64,000 nt of DNA. It comes from Streptomyces sp. NRRL WC-3618 (GTDB lineage: Bacteria > Actinomycetota > Actinomycetes > Streptomycetales > Streptomycetaceae). Shown piece after piece: positions 34,248 through 41,636 of this stretch (position 1 is the stretch's first letter; every line of letters begins with the position of its first letter). The notes under the pieces were generated by a model. The model worked only from the letters and a program-made list of their open reading frames with translations, had not been told where the DNA came from and did not search any database. Both the position numbers and the translations under genes were made by a program. The stretch spans positions 1 through 64,000 of the forward strand of contig NZ_LGDW01000467.1 in assembly GCF_001280005.1 (NCBI RefSeq), in the 5' to 3' direction.

Positions 34248-35536
34248 TGCGACCCGAACCCGACTGCCGGCGCTGTCATGTCTCCCTTGGCATTCACATA
34301 GGTAGGGGACCATGCGTCTCCGGCCCGTCCGCCGAGGTCGAGTACTGTACTCGTCCCCCAGTAGGCTTGGGATACGCCCTTATGGCGGGCTGCTTCCGAG
34401 GCGATTTCGCTCAGTCGCTGACTGTCCGGGTACCTGCCGCTCATGCGTTCGACGTCCTTCACCTGCTCCGCCATGCGCTTGTCGCCGAGGGCCTTGTAGG
34501 TCTCCTTCCGCGTCGCCACCGGCATGGCCTCGTCCCGGGTCTTCACACCCGCGGCTCGACCCTGCTGGTTGTCCGCGGTTCTGCGGAGTCGGCCCAGGCG
34601 TCCACTGCCACCCCGTCCGCCGGCGGCACGGTTCATTCTGGCCACTCGCTTTGCCTGCTGCTCCGCGAGGCCCTTCGAGATGCCTCGCCCTTCCTTCTGC
34701 AGCGCCTTGACCGCCTTGGCAGCCTTGACGCCGTTCTTGGCCATCTTGAACGCTGCAATGTCGGTGACCACATCGAACCAGGAGCCGTTGCCGGTCAGGG
34801 CCATGATGAGGTGGATGCCGAAGACGATTCCGGTGAGGATTCCGGCCAGCACGCCGAGGGCGGGGAAGAAGATCGCGGCGAAGGTGAGCAGGGTGGTGAC
34901 GTTGCTCAGGACCTCGGCCAGTGTCCCCAGCCAGTCAGCGTCGCCCACCCACGCCTTGAAGTCGTTCCACCAGCTGTCCTCCATGTCGTCGTCGATCGAC
35001 GACCGGATCTTGCCGGCGTAGTGGTCCGCGCGCTCACCGTAGAAGGTGACAGCCGACTGCAGCTTCGTACGGGCGGCCTCAAGATCTTCCCGGGCGCGCT
35101 TCACGGCGGGGTCCTCGTCCGGCTTGTCCTTGCCTGTGTCCTTGTCGGTGCCCTTGTCAGAACTCTTACTGGCACCGTCCGGCTTGTGCTGGTCGATGAT
35201 CCGCTGGGCGTCCTTGGCATCGTCGAGGGCATGGCCCGCCCTCTTCTGGGCGTCCTCCATGTCGTCCGCCCAGCCGTTGAGGTGCCCCTTCACCTTGCGG
35301 TAGCGGTCCTCAGCAAGGTCCAGCCTCCGGCCGAGCCCGCGCGCGTTGTCGCCCAGCTTGTCGGCGTACTCGCCCTTCAGACCGTCGCACTCGGCGATCG
35401 CCTGCATGGCAGCGGCCTGCGTGCGCAGCTTCTCGGCGATCCTCTTCATGTGCGTGACCTCGCCCCGGATCCCGTCCGGATCCCCCGGAACGGGGTCGGT
35501 CTCTGCGAGCGGCGCCCAGTCAGCCGGCCGAGCCAT
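34241..35536 (-). CDS. Putative type VII secretion substrate with central hydrophobic domain
   Basis: A 431-residue protein. The N-terminal 100 residues are helical (IRGEVTHMKRIAEKLRTQAA, LAEDRYRKVKGHLNGWADDM), the signal domain of Streptomyces proteins annotated as putative T7SS-secreted. A Lys/Asp-rich linker (SSDKGTDKDTGKDKPDEDP) and a second coiled helix follow, then WWNDFKAWVGDADWLGTLAE and a hydrophobic hairpin (LLTFAAIFFPALGVLAGILT, GIVFGIHLIMAL). The C-terminal 110 residues (YKALGDKRMAEQVKDVERMS, GVSQAYWGTSTVLDLGGRAG) could be a toxin or effector tip; no nuclease or other motif is clear. A WXG100 gene lies 47 bases upstream. Confidence 0.78.
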   Translation of the reverse strand: MARPADWAPLAETDPVPGDPDGIRGEVTHMKRIAEKLRTQAAAMQAIAECDGLKGEYADKLGDNARGLGRRLDLAEDRYRKVKGHLNGWADDMEDAQKRAGHALDDAKDAQRIIDQHKPDGASKSSDKGTDKDTGKDKPDEDPAVKRAREDLEAARTKLQSAVTFYGERADHYAGKIRSSIDDDMEDSWWNDFKAWVGDADWLGTLAEVLSNVTTLLTFAAIFFPALGVLAGILTGIVFGIHLIMALTGNGSWFDVVTDIAAFKMAKNGVKAAKAVKALQKEGRGISKGLAEQQAKRVARMNRAAGGRGGSGRLGRLRRTADNQQGRAAGVKTRDEAMPVATRKETYKALGDKRMAEQVKDVERMSGRYPDSQRLSEIASEAARHKGVSQAYWGTSTVLDLGGRAGDAWSPTYVNAKGDMTAPAVGFGSQW

Positions 35537-35583
35537 GGATGTTCCCCCTGCGAAGAGCCGTCAGTCCGTCTACGCCCAAGGCG

Positions 35584-35880
35584 CTACTTCTTCCCCTTGT
35601 TGGCCTTCGCCAACTGGTCGTCGAGTCCCTTGAAGGCGTCGCTGGTCGTCTTGACCTGCTTCCCGACCTTCTCGATCTCCTCGACCAGCCGCCCCCGGTT
35701 CTTGTCCCAGTTGTCCACGAAGTCGCCCATGGCGGCCTGGACACGGCTGTCGCCGAGCAGCGACTCGATGTCCTGCTTCCAGTCCTCCAGACCCTTGAAC
35801 TCGCGGCGGATCTGGGCAAGTTGCTTGGCACTCGTCGCCAGCAGGTCGTAGTCGACCTGGAGATCGGATCCCTTCGACAT
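35584..35880 (-). CDS. WXG100-family small secreted protein
   Basis: A 98-residue helical protein, the standard WXG100 length: YDLLATSAKQLAQIRREFKG, LEDWKQDIESLLGDSRVQAA, NWDKNRGRLVEEIEKVGKQV, FKGLDDQLAKANKGKK. The central turn has no exact W-x-G; the Trp residues at DWKQ and NWDK flank it. Such proteins form helical hairpin dimers exported by an EccC/FtsK ATPase, which is not in this window. It is the partner-type gene of 34241-35536. Confidence 0.82.
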   Translation of the reverse strand: MSKGSDLQVDYDLLATSAKQLAQIRREFKGLEDWKQDIESLLGDSRVQAAMGDFVDNWDKNRGRLVEEIEKVGKQVKTTSDAFKGLDDQLAKANKGKK

Positions 35881-35910
35881 GCTCGCTCCTCACCCCTCGT
35901 GGTTCGCCCG

Positions 35911-36978
35911 TCAGCGGTTGACGGACTGGATCTCCTGGACGGCCATATCCTGGGTGGTCTCGAAGGTGCCGTCCGGCAGGTCGCCCCGCGCACCGCCGGA
36001 GCCCTCCCACGAGATCGCCCAGGTGATCGACGCCTTCAGCTCGTACGGCTGGCCACTGCTCGCGCGTAGATAAGTGATGCCGCAGGGCGGGGCCTTGCTC
36101 GCATCGCCCTTGGTGTACGGGGTGCCGATCGAGCCGTCGTCGTTGATCTCGCAGCCGCCGGAGACCGGGTAGGTCTCGGCGTCCTCCGTGCCGGGCTCCA
36201 GGTTTAGGGCCACCGGTTTGGCCGTCGCCTCCGCCCACAGACCGGTGTTCGGCAGCGTGGCGCGGACCTTGACCTCGTTGAAGGTGCCCTTGTCCAGCCA
36301 TACCCAAGTGGGCAGATTCACCGTGGAGTTGGCCGCCGGCTTCAGCTCGATCGCGGTCTGCGGGACCTCGATCTTGTCGTATGCGTACGCGGCCAGAACC
36401 TTCGGTGTGGGCGCGTTGGGATCGTCAGGGACGGTGCCGGTACCCTGCCAGAACATGATCTCACTGCAGTCCCACGCGGCGAGGTCGTCCTCGTGCCCGG
36501 CACGGACCACGTCGCGCCAGAACATCCCGTCCTTGCCGAGGTTGTAGTTCGTGTAGCCGCCCTCCTGGCCCTTGTCGTAGTAGTTGACGAGCAGCTCGTG
36601 GGCCCAGAAGAGGTGCGAATTGACGGGGGCGAGCGTGTCGGTGCCCTCCAACTCCTCCACTCCGGCCTTGAGTTGCGCGGGCGTCAGAACGGGCTCGTAC
36701 CAGCAGGCCGGAGGCTCCCAGTTGGGGTCGACGGAGGCGAGGGTCCCGGTGGAAGGCTTCGCGGTTCCGCTTCCGCCCGACCGCGTGATGACGATGCTGG
36801 ACTGGCTGACCTTGGCCGTGAGCTGCCTGCCGGACGTGCCCCCGCTCTGGGAGCCGCTCGGCTTGGACGGGTTCCAGCCGTCGTCCCCGCCGATTGCCAG
36901 GGCCGAAGAGGGGGCGAGAAAGGTGATGACCAACGCTGCTGCGGTCAGTCCGAGAACGGAGCGAGCGCCTGTTCTCAC
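35911..36978 (-). CDS. Secreted protein of unknown function in the type VII-like operon
   Basis: About 355 residues from a GTG at 36978 (GTGA overlap with the lipoprotein stop). A Sec signal peptide (VRTGARSVLGLTAAALVITF, cleavage after APSSALA) leads to a Gly/Ser-rich segment and a large extracellular domain with WEPPACWYEPVLTPAQLKAG, LLVNYYDKGQEGGYTNYNLG, MFWRDVVRAGHEDDLAAWDC and TWVWLDKGTFNEV. Five or so Cys could form disulfides. Proteins with this CWYEP-type start occur beside WXG100 genes in Streptomyces, but I cannot assign a function. Confidence 0.78.
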   Translation of the reverse strand: MRTGARSVLGLTAAALVITFLAPSSALAIGGDDGWNPSKPSGSQSGGTSGRQLTAKVSQSSIVITRSGGSGTAKPSTGTLASVDPNWEPPACWYEPVLTPAQLKAGVEELEGTDTLAPVNSHLFWAHELLVNYYDKGQEGGYTNYNLGKDGMFWRDVVRAGHEDDLAAWDCSEIMFWQGTGTVPDDPNAPTPKVLAAYAYDKIEVPQTAIELKPAANSTVNLPTWVWLDKGTFNEVKVRATLPNTGLWAEATAKPVALNLEPGTEDAETYPVSGGCEINDDGSIGTPYTKGDASKAPPCGITYLRASSGQPYELKASITWAISWEGSGGARGDLPDGTFETTQDMAVQEIQSVNR

Positions 36979-37622
36979 TTGCAGCCGCCCTGGGTGGTCG
37001 TGACCGCGGTGGTCTGCCAGACACCGTCGTCGTTCTTGCTGAGCTTGGTCTGATACAGGACCTGAGCTGTGTCGGCCGGAGTTTCGGTGATCTCGCCGGT
37101 CTTGCGGTTCTTCGTGGAAGCCTTGCTCTCGTCCACGCAGTAGAAGAGGGTTCCTGAGCCGTCCGCGCTGATGCGTGTCTGCGGGTTGTACGCCCGGGTC
37201 TTGCCGACCAGGGTGATGTCCTTCGTCACGAACCCGCTGACCCATTCCTTGCCCGTGGTCAGGGCGGTGCCCGTGTTGTAGAAGGTCAGGGCGTCCGATT
37301 CCGGATCGGCTTCGATGATCGCGGAGTAGGAACCGAGGAGCTGCTGCTTGCCGTCGTCCAGGATCGTCTGGAGCTTCGCGTCGCTGTTCGTCCAGCTCTC
37401 GAAGTCCGCCTGGAACTCACCGGGAAGGGTGATCTCGGGGCGCTTGACGCCGTCCTGCGAGGCCGACGCGGAGGGGCTCGCCGACGCATTCCCACCGCCG
37501 ACGGCCGCCCCCTTGATCTTGTCCGAGGACGCGTCGTCGCCCCCTCCGGAGCCGCAGGCGGTCAGCAGCAGGGCCGCGGATGCGGTGAGCACGGCTGTCA
37601 CAAGCCGGGCGGGGCGGTTCAC
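36975..37622 (-). CDS. Lipoprotein, first gene of the type VII-like operon
   Basis: About 215 residues from a GTG at 37622 with GGGAG 7 bases upstream. The lipobox is LLLTACGS after a basic n-region (VNRPARLVTAVL). The mature part has a Gly/Ala/Ser spacer, then ITLPGEFQADFESWTNSDAK, YSAIIEADPESDALTFYNTG and VSGFVTKDITLVGKTRAYNP, the pattern of actinobacterial NTF2-like lipoproteins. It overlaps the secreted-protein gene by 4 bases. The eight-gene string below it (to 32346, perhaps 31791) looks like one transcript. Confidence 0.82.
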   Translation of the reverse strand: MNRPARLVTAVLTASAALLLTACGSGGGDDASSDKIKGAAVGGGNASASPSASASQDGVKRPEITLPGEFQADFESWTNSDAKLQTILDDGKQQLLGSYSAIIEADPESDALTFYNTGTALTTGKEWVSGFVTKDITLVGKTRAYNPQTRISADGSGTLFYCVDESKASTKNRKTGEITETPADTAQVLYQTKLSKNDDGVWQTTAVTTTQGGCK

Positions 37623-37724
37623 TCTGGACTCCCGCTGGGGTGGGGGATAGCTCAAGCGAACCAACGCTACCCAAGGGGCATGTGTTGACACCAGGCGGGT
37701 ATCCGCCAAGATCGGGCCGAACAT

Positions 37725-38245
37725 CAGGTTATTTAAACCGAATTGGCCGCCTTGTTTGGTACGTCATGTGACCACTTGGGCTTGCCGAGTGATCGGCGAT
37801 CCCCCAGACTCGACAAGGTCCGTCCGGTCACATCGGGGCCGTTTGCCAACGCTTACTTCACCGATCATCCAAATTGGCGCTTCACGTGACTGCCGACACT
37901 GTCGCTTCCTCCGTACACCCCCGCGACGACGATCTTCCCGTCCGTTGTCATCATGTGACCGTAATCGGTCCGGTTTTCCCGGACCCGGCTGTTTCGCAGG
38001 TACGTCATTTGATGCGCGGTTCGGGCGCATATGCATCACATCGCTGTAACCATCAGCGGTGGCGAATCCCCTTCACGAACACTACGAACGAGGACCGGCC
38101 AACGAGCAGCACGCCACCCCGAGGACACTTACGGCGCGGATCGCGACCTCGGCAGACGCCGTTCCCATGACCTGGGCAACCTCAACACAGTCATTCGCGC
38201 CCCCCGCTGTAGGAGCTCTTCCTCCAGCACACGTCGGAGAGGCCG
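37725..38245. promoter_or_regulatory. Non-coding stretch upstream of the type VII-like operon with three TCAYGTGAC copies
   Basis: No convincing gene. TCATGTGAC, TCACGTGAC and TCATGTGAC occur at 37764, 37882 and 37951; the first is part of the palindrome GTCATGTGAC, 141 bases upstream of the lipoprotein start. The stretch is richer in A and T than its surroundings and probably holds the operon promoter. Confidence 0.4.
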
Positions 38246-38339
38246 ATGGCGTGCAGGACGGCGCTGGGCGCGCTCAAGTACGTAGCTCCTGCTGATCTGC
38301 GCGATGCCAGTTTCCGACGGCCCCAGAGCACAGGCTCTC

Positions 38340-39405
38340 AGGTGGTCGTAGGACAAGAACGGCGCCAAGCTCCAGAAGAAGACGGACCGCATCAAGAAGC
38401 GCCTGTACGGCTACGACGCCTCCCTCGTCATCGCCCGCGCCCCCGACCACGACGGCCTCCCTCTGCCCGACGGCTCGGCCAACCCCGACGTCGTTCCCCG
38501 CTGGTCATCGCCTTCTCCGTCGACAAGCCCAGCCACCGCCCCGGCCAGGTGGCCGTCGAAGCCCTCCAGCAGATCGACGACAACCTGCCGCGTGGTTATC
38601 TCGCCGGCGACCGCGCCTACAACGGCCAGAAACCGGAGAACTTCCAGCTGCCCGTCCGCGCTATGGGCTACGAGCCCGTCTACGACTACGCCAAGGACCA
38701 GCTGCCGGCTTCGCCGGCGCGCAACTTGTCGAGGTCAACTGGTACTGCCCCTCAATGCCCCAGACCCTCAAGGAAGCCACCAAGGACCTCACCGCCGAGA
38801 AGATCGACAAACAGACCTGGATCGACCGTATCCGCGCCCGCGCCAACTATCTCTTCATGCCCAAGCAGCGCCCCGATGCCGAAGGTCACCGTCGCGTGAT
38901 GTGTCCCGCCGAGGCAGGCCGCACCCAGTGCCCACCCAAGAAGCACACCCTCGGACGCGGCATCCACCTGCCCCTCGTAGACCCCACCCCCAGCCCCACG
39001 GGCTCACCTCTGTGCTGCAGCCAGAAGACGGTCACGGTCCCACCGGAATCCGGCGCCAACCTCTGGCCGCCCCTCCAGTACGGCTCCGAAGCCCGGCAGC
39101 GCGTGTACTTCCGGCTCCGCAACAGCGTCGAAGGCATCAACGGCTACGCCAAGGACCCCCTCTACGAACGCCTCGAAGACGCCGGCACCCGCCGCATCCG
39201 CGGCATCGCCGCCCAGACGCTTCTGCTGGCCTTCCAGCTCGCGCATGCCAACTGCCGCAAACTCACCGCCTGGGCGAACGCCATCGCCCTCCACGGCGAC
39301 CGACCCCACCGTCGGCCCACCCGCCGCCGCAAGACCAAGCCACTGGGCACCTGGCCCCCCAAGGGCTACGTCACCAAGCCGGAAAAGATCGAGCCCGATG
39401 AGTGA
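38340..39405 (+). pseudogene. Degenerate DDE-type transposase gene
   Basis: Three reading frames carry successive parts of one protein: KNGAKLQKKTDRIKKRLYGY and SLVIARAPDHDG (about 38350-38500), then VIAFSVDKPSHRPGQVAVEA and GYLAGDRAYNGQKPENFQLP (about 38500-38705), then GAQLVEVNWYCPSMPQTLKE to the end, including QRVYFRLRNSVEGINGYAKD and a basic tail. At least two frameshifts and an upstream TAG show it is dead. The DRAYNG and NSVEGINGYAK blocks are what one expects near the catalytic acids of a DDE transposase. The exact IS family is not clear; no terminal inverted repeats are obvious. Confidence 0.6.
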
Positions 39406-39456
39406 GACTGCCCACACTTCAACAGCCCACTAAAGATCAACAACCACAAACGTCAA

Positions 39457-39486
39457 CTGCCCGGCGGCTCGCCAGCCGCCGGGCAG
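39457..39486. terminator. Hairpin downstream of the transposase remnant
   Basis: CTGCCCGGCGGCT and its complement form a 13-base-pair stem with a CGCC loop. Confidence 0.5.
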
Positions 39487-39534
39487 TCATGCATGTAAGC
39501 ACTGTCACACCGCACCTGGCCTGCCCAGACACAG

Positions 39535-39572
39535 CGAAACGGGCTCATCGTGATCACGATGAGCCCGTTTCG
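39535..39572 (-). terminator. 38-base perfect palindrome, terminator of tRNA-Leu
   Basis: CGAAACGGGCTCATCGTGA followed by its complement, 38-75 bases beyond the 3' end of the minus-strand tRNA-Leu. Resembles the palindrome at 27713. Confidence 0.65.
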
Positions 39573-39609
39573 TCGGTGCTGCTGGACACCTTCCGTCGGT
39601 GTCCCATTG

Positions 39610-39692
39610 TGCGCGAGGGGGGAGTTGAACCCCCACGCCCTTGCGGGCACTGGAACCTGAATCCAGCGCGTCTGCCATTCCGCCACTCGCGC
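39610..39692 (-). tRNA. tRNA-Leu (anticodon CAG)
   Basis: Reading the minus strand, a 7-base acceptor stem GCGCGAG pairs with CTCGCGC before the discriminator A. The anticodon loop is TTCAGGT (CAG) on the stem CTGGA/TCCAG, and a long variable arm (GTGCCCGCAAGGGCGT) marks a class II tRNA. The T arm GGGGGTTCAACTCCCCC is canonical. CCA is not encoded. It sits at the right edge of the accessory island, its 3' end facing the island, as at tRNA integration sites. Confidence 0.95.
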
Positions 39693-40151
39693 ATTGTTTT
39701 TGTCCTCAGGCCCTGCTCCCAGCGGTGCTGGGGCCTTCCGACATCGAGAAGATTAGCACGCTGGAAGTGGTGGGTTCACATCCCTTTCCCTTGCCCCGCA
39801 ACCGCCCCGCACCCGCCCCGACAGAGCCGGACCGGCTGCTACTACGTCTCAACACGTGCCTGTTCACGTATCAACCTCGTACCGGTCCAGCACATCTCCC
39901 AAGGAGGCGGGCAAGGTGCACAGTCAGGTGCGGGACACTGGTTTGGCGCCGCCTCTACGATCTGGGTACGGCCCGAGGAGTTCGAAGGAGAGCTTCACAG
40001 GGAACTTCGTCAGGCGTCGACACCCGTCGAGCGGGCTGACAGGGGGAACCAGCCGATTTCCCCGCGCGTGGATACGATCAGTAAGCAGTACAGGCAGCAC
40101 AGGCACGGCACGCACGACTCAGACAGAGCAGCAACCAGGAGGAGGTGCCCC
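39693..40151 (+). promoter_or_regulatory. Leader/promoter region of the fhaA-pknB operon
   Basis: A 459-base gap between tRNA-Leu and fhaA. GGATACGATCAGTAAG near 40070 contains TACGAT, a fair -10; no clear -35 matches it. A GGAGG at about 39902 precedes a short frame that I do not believe. No other structure is evident. Confidence 0.35.
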
Positions 40152-41003
40152 ATGGGAGTCCTGAAGAAGTTCGAGCAGCGTCTCGAAGGTCTGGTCAACG
40201 GCACCTTCGCCAAAGTGTTCAAGTCCGAGGTCCAGCCCGTGGAGATCGCGGGCGCGCTGCAGCGCGAGTGCGACAACAACGCGACCATCTGGAACCGCGA
40301 CCGGACCGTCGTACCCAACGACTTCATCGTGGAGCTGAGCGCACCGGACTTCGAGCGCCTCAGCCCCTACTCCGGACAGCTCGGCGACGAGCTCGCCGGG
40401 ATGGTGCGGGACTACGCCAAGCAGCAGCGGTACACCTTCATGGGCGACGTCAGGGTGCACCTGGAGAAGGCCGACGACCTCGACACCGGTCTGTACCGGG
40501 TCCGCAGCCGTACGCTCGCCTCCTCCACCAACCAGCAGGCCCCCGCAGGCCCGGGCGCCGCCGCACCCGCGGCCCCGCCCCGAGGCAGGCCCGGAGCGGG
40601 CGGATACGGCTATCCGCCCGCCGCACCACCCCCCATGCCGGCCGCACCGCCGCCCGGCGGACGCCCCGGCGCCGCCCCGACGGCCCCGCCCATGGGGCAG
40701 CGCCCCACGGCCGGCGCGGGCCGGATGCGGTCCTGGGTCGAGATCAACGGCGCCCGCCACCAGATCTCCGGCCCGACCCTGGTCCTGGGCCGCAGCACCG
40801 AGGCCGACGTACGGATCGACGACCCCGGCGTCTCGCGCCGGCACTGCGAGATCCGGCCAGGAACGCCCCCGACGATCCAGGACCTCGGGTCCACCAACGG
40901 CATCGTGGTGGACGGGACGCACACCACCCGCGCTACGCTCCGCGACGGCTCGCGAATCGTCGTGGGCAGCACCACCATCATTTACCGGCAAGCCGAAGGG
41001 TGA
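40152..41003 (+). CDS. fhaA: FhaA: FHA-domain protein with DUF3662 N-terminal domain
   Basis: About 283 residues. The N-terminal 125 residues (MGVLKKFEQRLEGLVNGTFA, VQPVEIAGALQRECDNNATI) are the FhaA_N domain; a Gly/Pro/Ala-rich linker follows, then a C-terminal FHA domain with LVLGRSTEADVRIDDPGVSR, RHCEIRPG and DLGSTNGIVVDG, which binds phosphothreonine. In mycobacteria FhaA binds phosphorylated MviN and restrains peptidoglycan synthesis. GGAGGAGG lies just upstream of the ATG at 40152; the longer open frame upstream is not coding. First gene of the operon. Confidence 0.95.
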   Translation: MGVLKKFEQRLEGLVNGTFAKVFKSEVQPVEIAGALQRECDNNATIWNRDRTVVPNDFIVELSAPDFERLSPYSGQLGDELAGMVRDYAKQQRYTFMGDVRVHLEKADDLDTGLYRVRSRTLASSTNQQAPAGPGAAAPAAPPRGRPGAGGYGYPPAAPPPMPAAPPPGGRPGAAPTAPPMGQRPTAGAGRMRSWVEINGARHQISGPTLVLGRSTEADVRIDDPGVSRRHCEIRPGTPPTIQDLGSTNGIVVDGTHTTRATLRDGSRIVVGSTTIIYRQAEG

Positions 41004-41013
41004 AGCGGGGGCA

Positions 41014-41538
41014 ATGTCAGAGCTGACCCTCACGGTCATGCGGCTGGGTTTCCTGGCCGTACTGTGGCTGTTCGTGATCGTGGCCGTGCAGGTCATCCGC
41101 AGCGATCTGTTCGGTACGCGTGTCACCCAGCGCGGGTCGCGGCGTGAAAGCGGCCGCCAGCAGCAGGCGACCGCCCGACAGACAGCAGCGCCCCCACAGC
41201 AGCGCCAGCAGCAGCCGTCAGGCGGCGGCAGGCAGCGCAGGGGCGCCCCCAGCAAACTGGTCGTCTCCGAAGGCACCCTCACGGGCACCACCGTCGCCCT
41301 CCAGGGACAGACGGTCACGCTCGGCCGGGCCCACGACTCGACCATCGTGCTGGACGACGACTACGCCTCCAGCAGGCATGCCAGGATCTACCCGGACCGG
41401 GACGGCCAGTGGATCGTCGAGGATCTCGGGTCCACCAACGGCACCTATCTCGACCGGACCCGGCTGACGACTCCGACACCGATTCCGCTGGGCGCGCCGA
41501 TCCGCATCGGCAAGACCGTCATCGAGCTGCGGAAGTAG
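41014..41538 (+). CDS. fhaB: FhaB/FipA: membrane-anchored FHA-domain protein
   Basis: A 174-residue protein: an N-terminal transmembrane helix (LTVMRLGFLAVLWLFVIVAVQVI), a Gln/Arg-rich linker, and a C-terminal FHA domain (VTLGRAHDSTIVLDDDYASS, RHARIYPDRDGQWIVEDLGS, TNGTYLDRTRL). It recognises phosphothreonine on PknB targets at the septum. It follows fhaA by 10 bases and precedes pstP, the usual order. Confidence 0.95.
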   Translation: MSELTLTVMRLGFLAVLWLFVIVAVQVIRSDLFGTRVTQRGSRRESGRQQQATARQTAAPPQQRQQQPSGGGRQRRGAPSKLVVSEGTLTGTTVALQGQTVTLGRAHDSTIVLDDDYASSRHARIYPDRDGQWIVEDLGSTNGTYLDRTRLTTPTPIPLGAPIRIGKTVIELRK

Positions 41539-41636
41539 TGCTGCATCATGAATAGGCGCGAGCGGAGCGAGCACGCGGCGGCGGTCCACGCGACGGGCCC
41601 CGGCGCGCTCCCGACCGGAGGGTGGGCACCGTGCGG

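Noticed and set aside
39402..40151. 250-codon upstream extension of fhaA through tRNA-Leu
   Set aside because: The frame crosses a tRNA gene and a palindrome; GGAGGAGG before the ATG at 40152 marks the real start.
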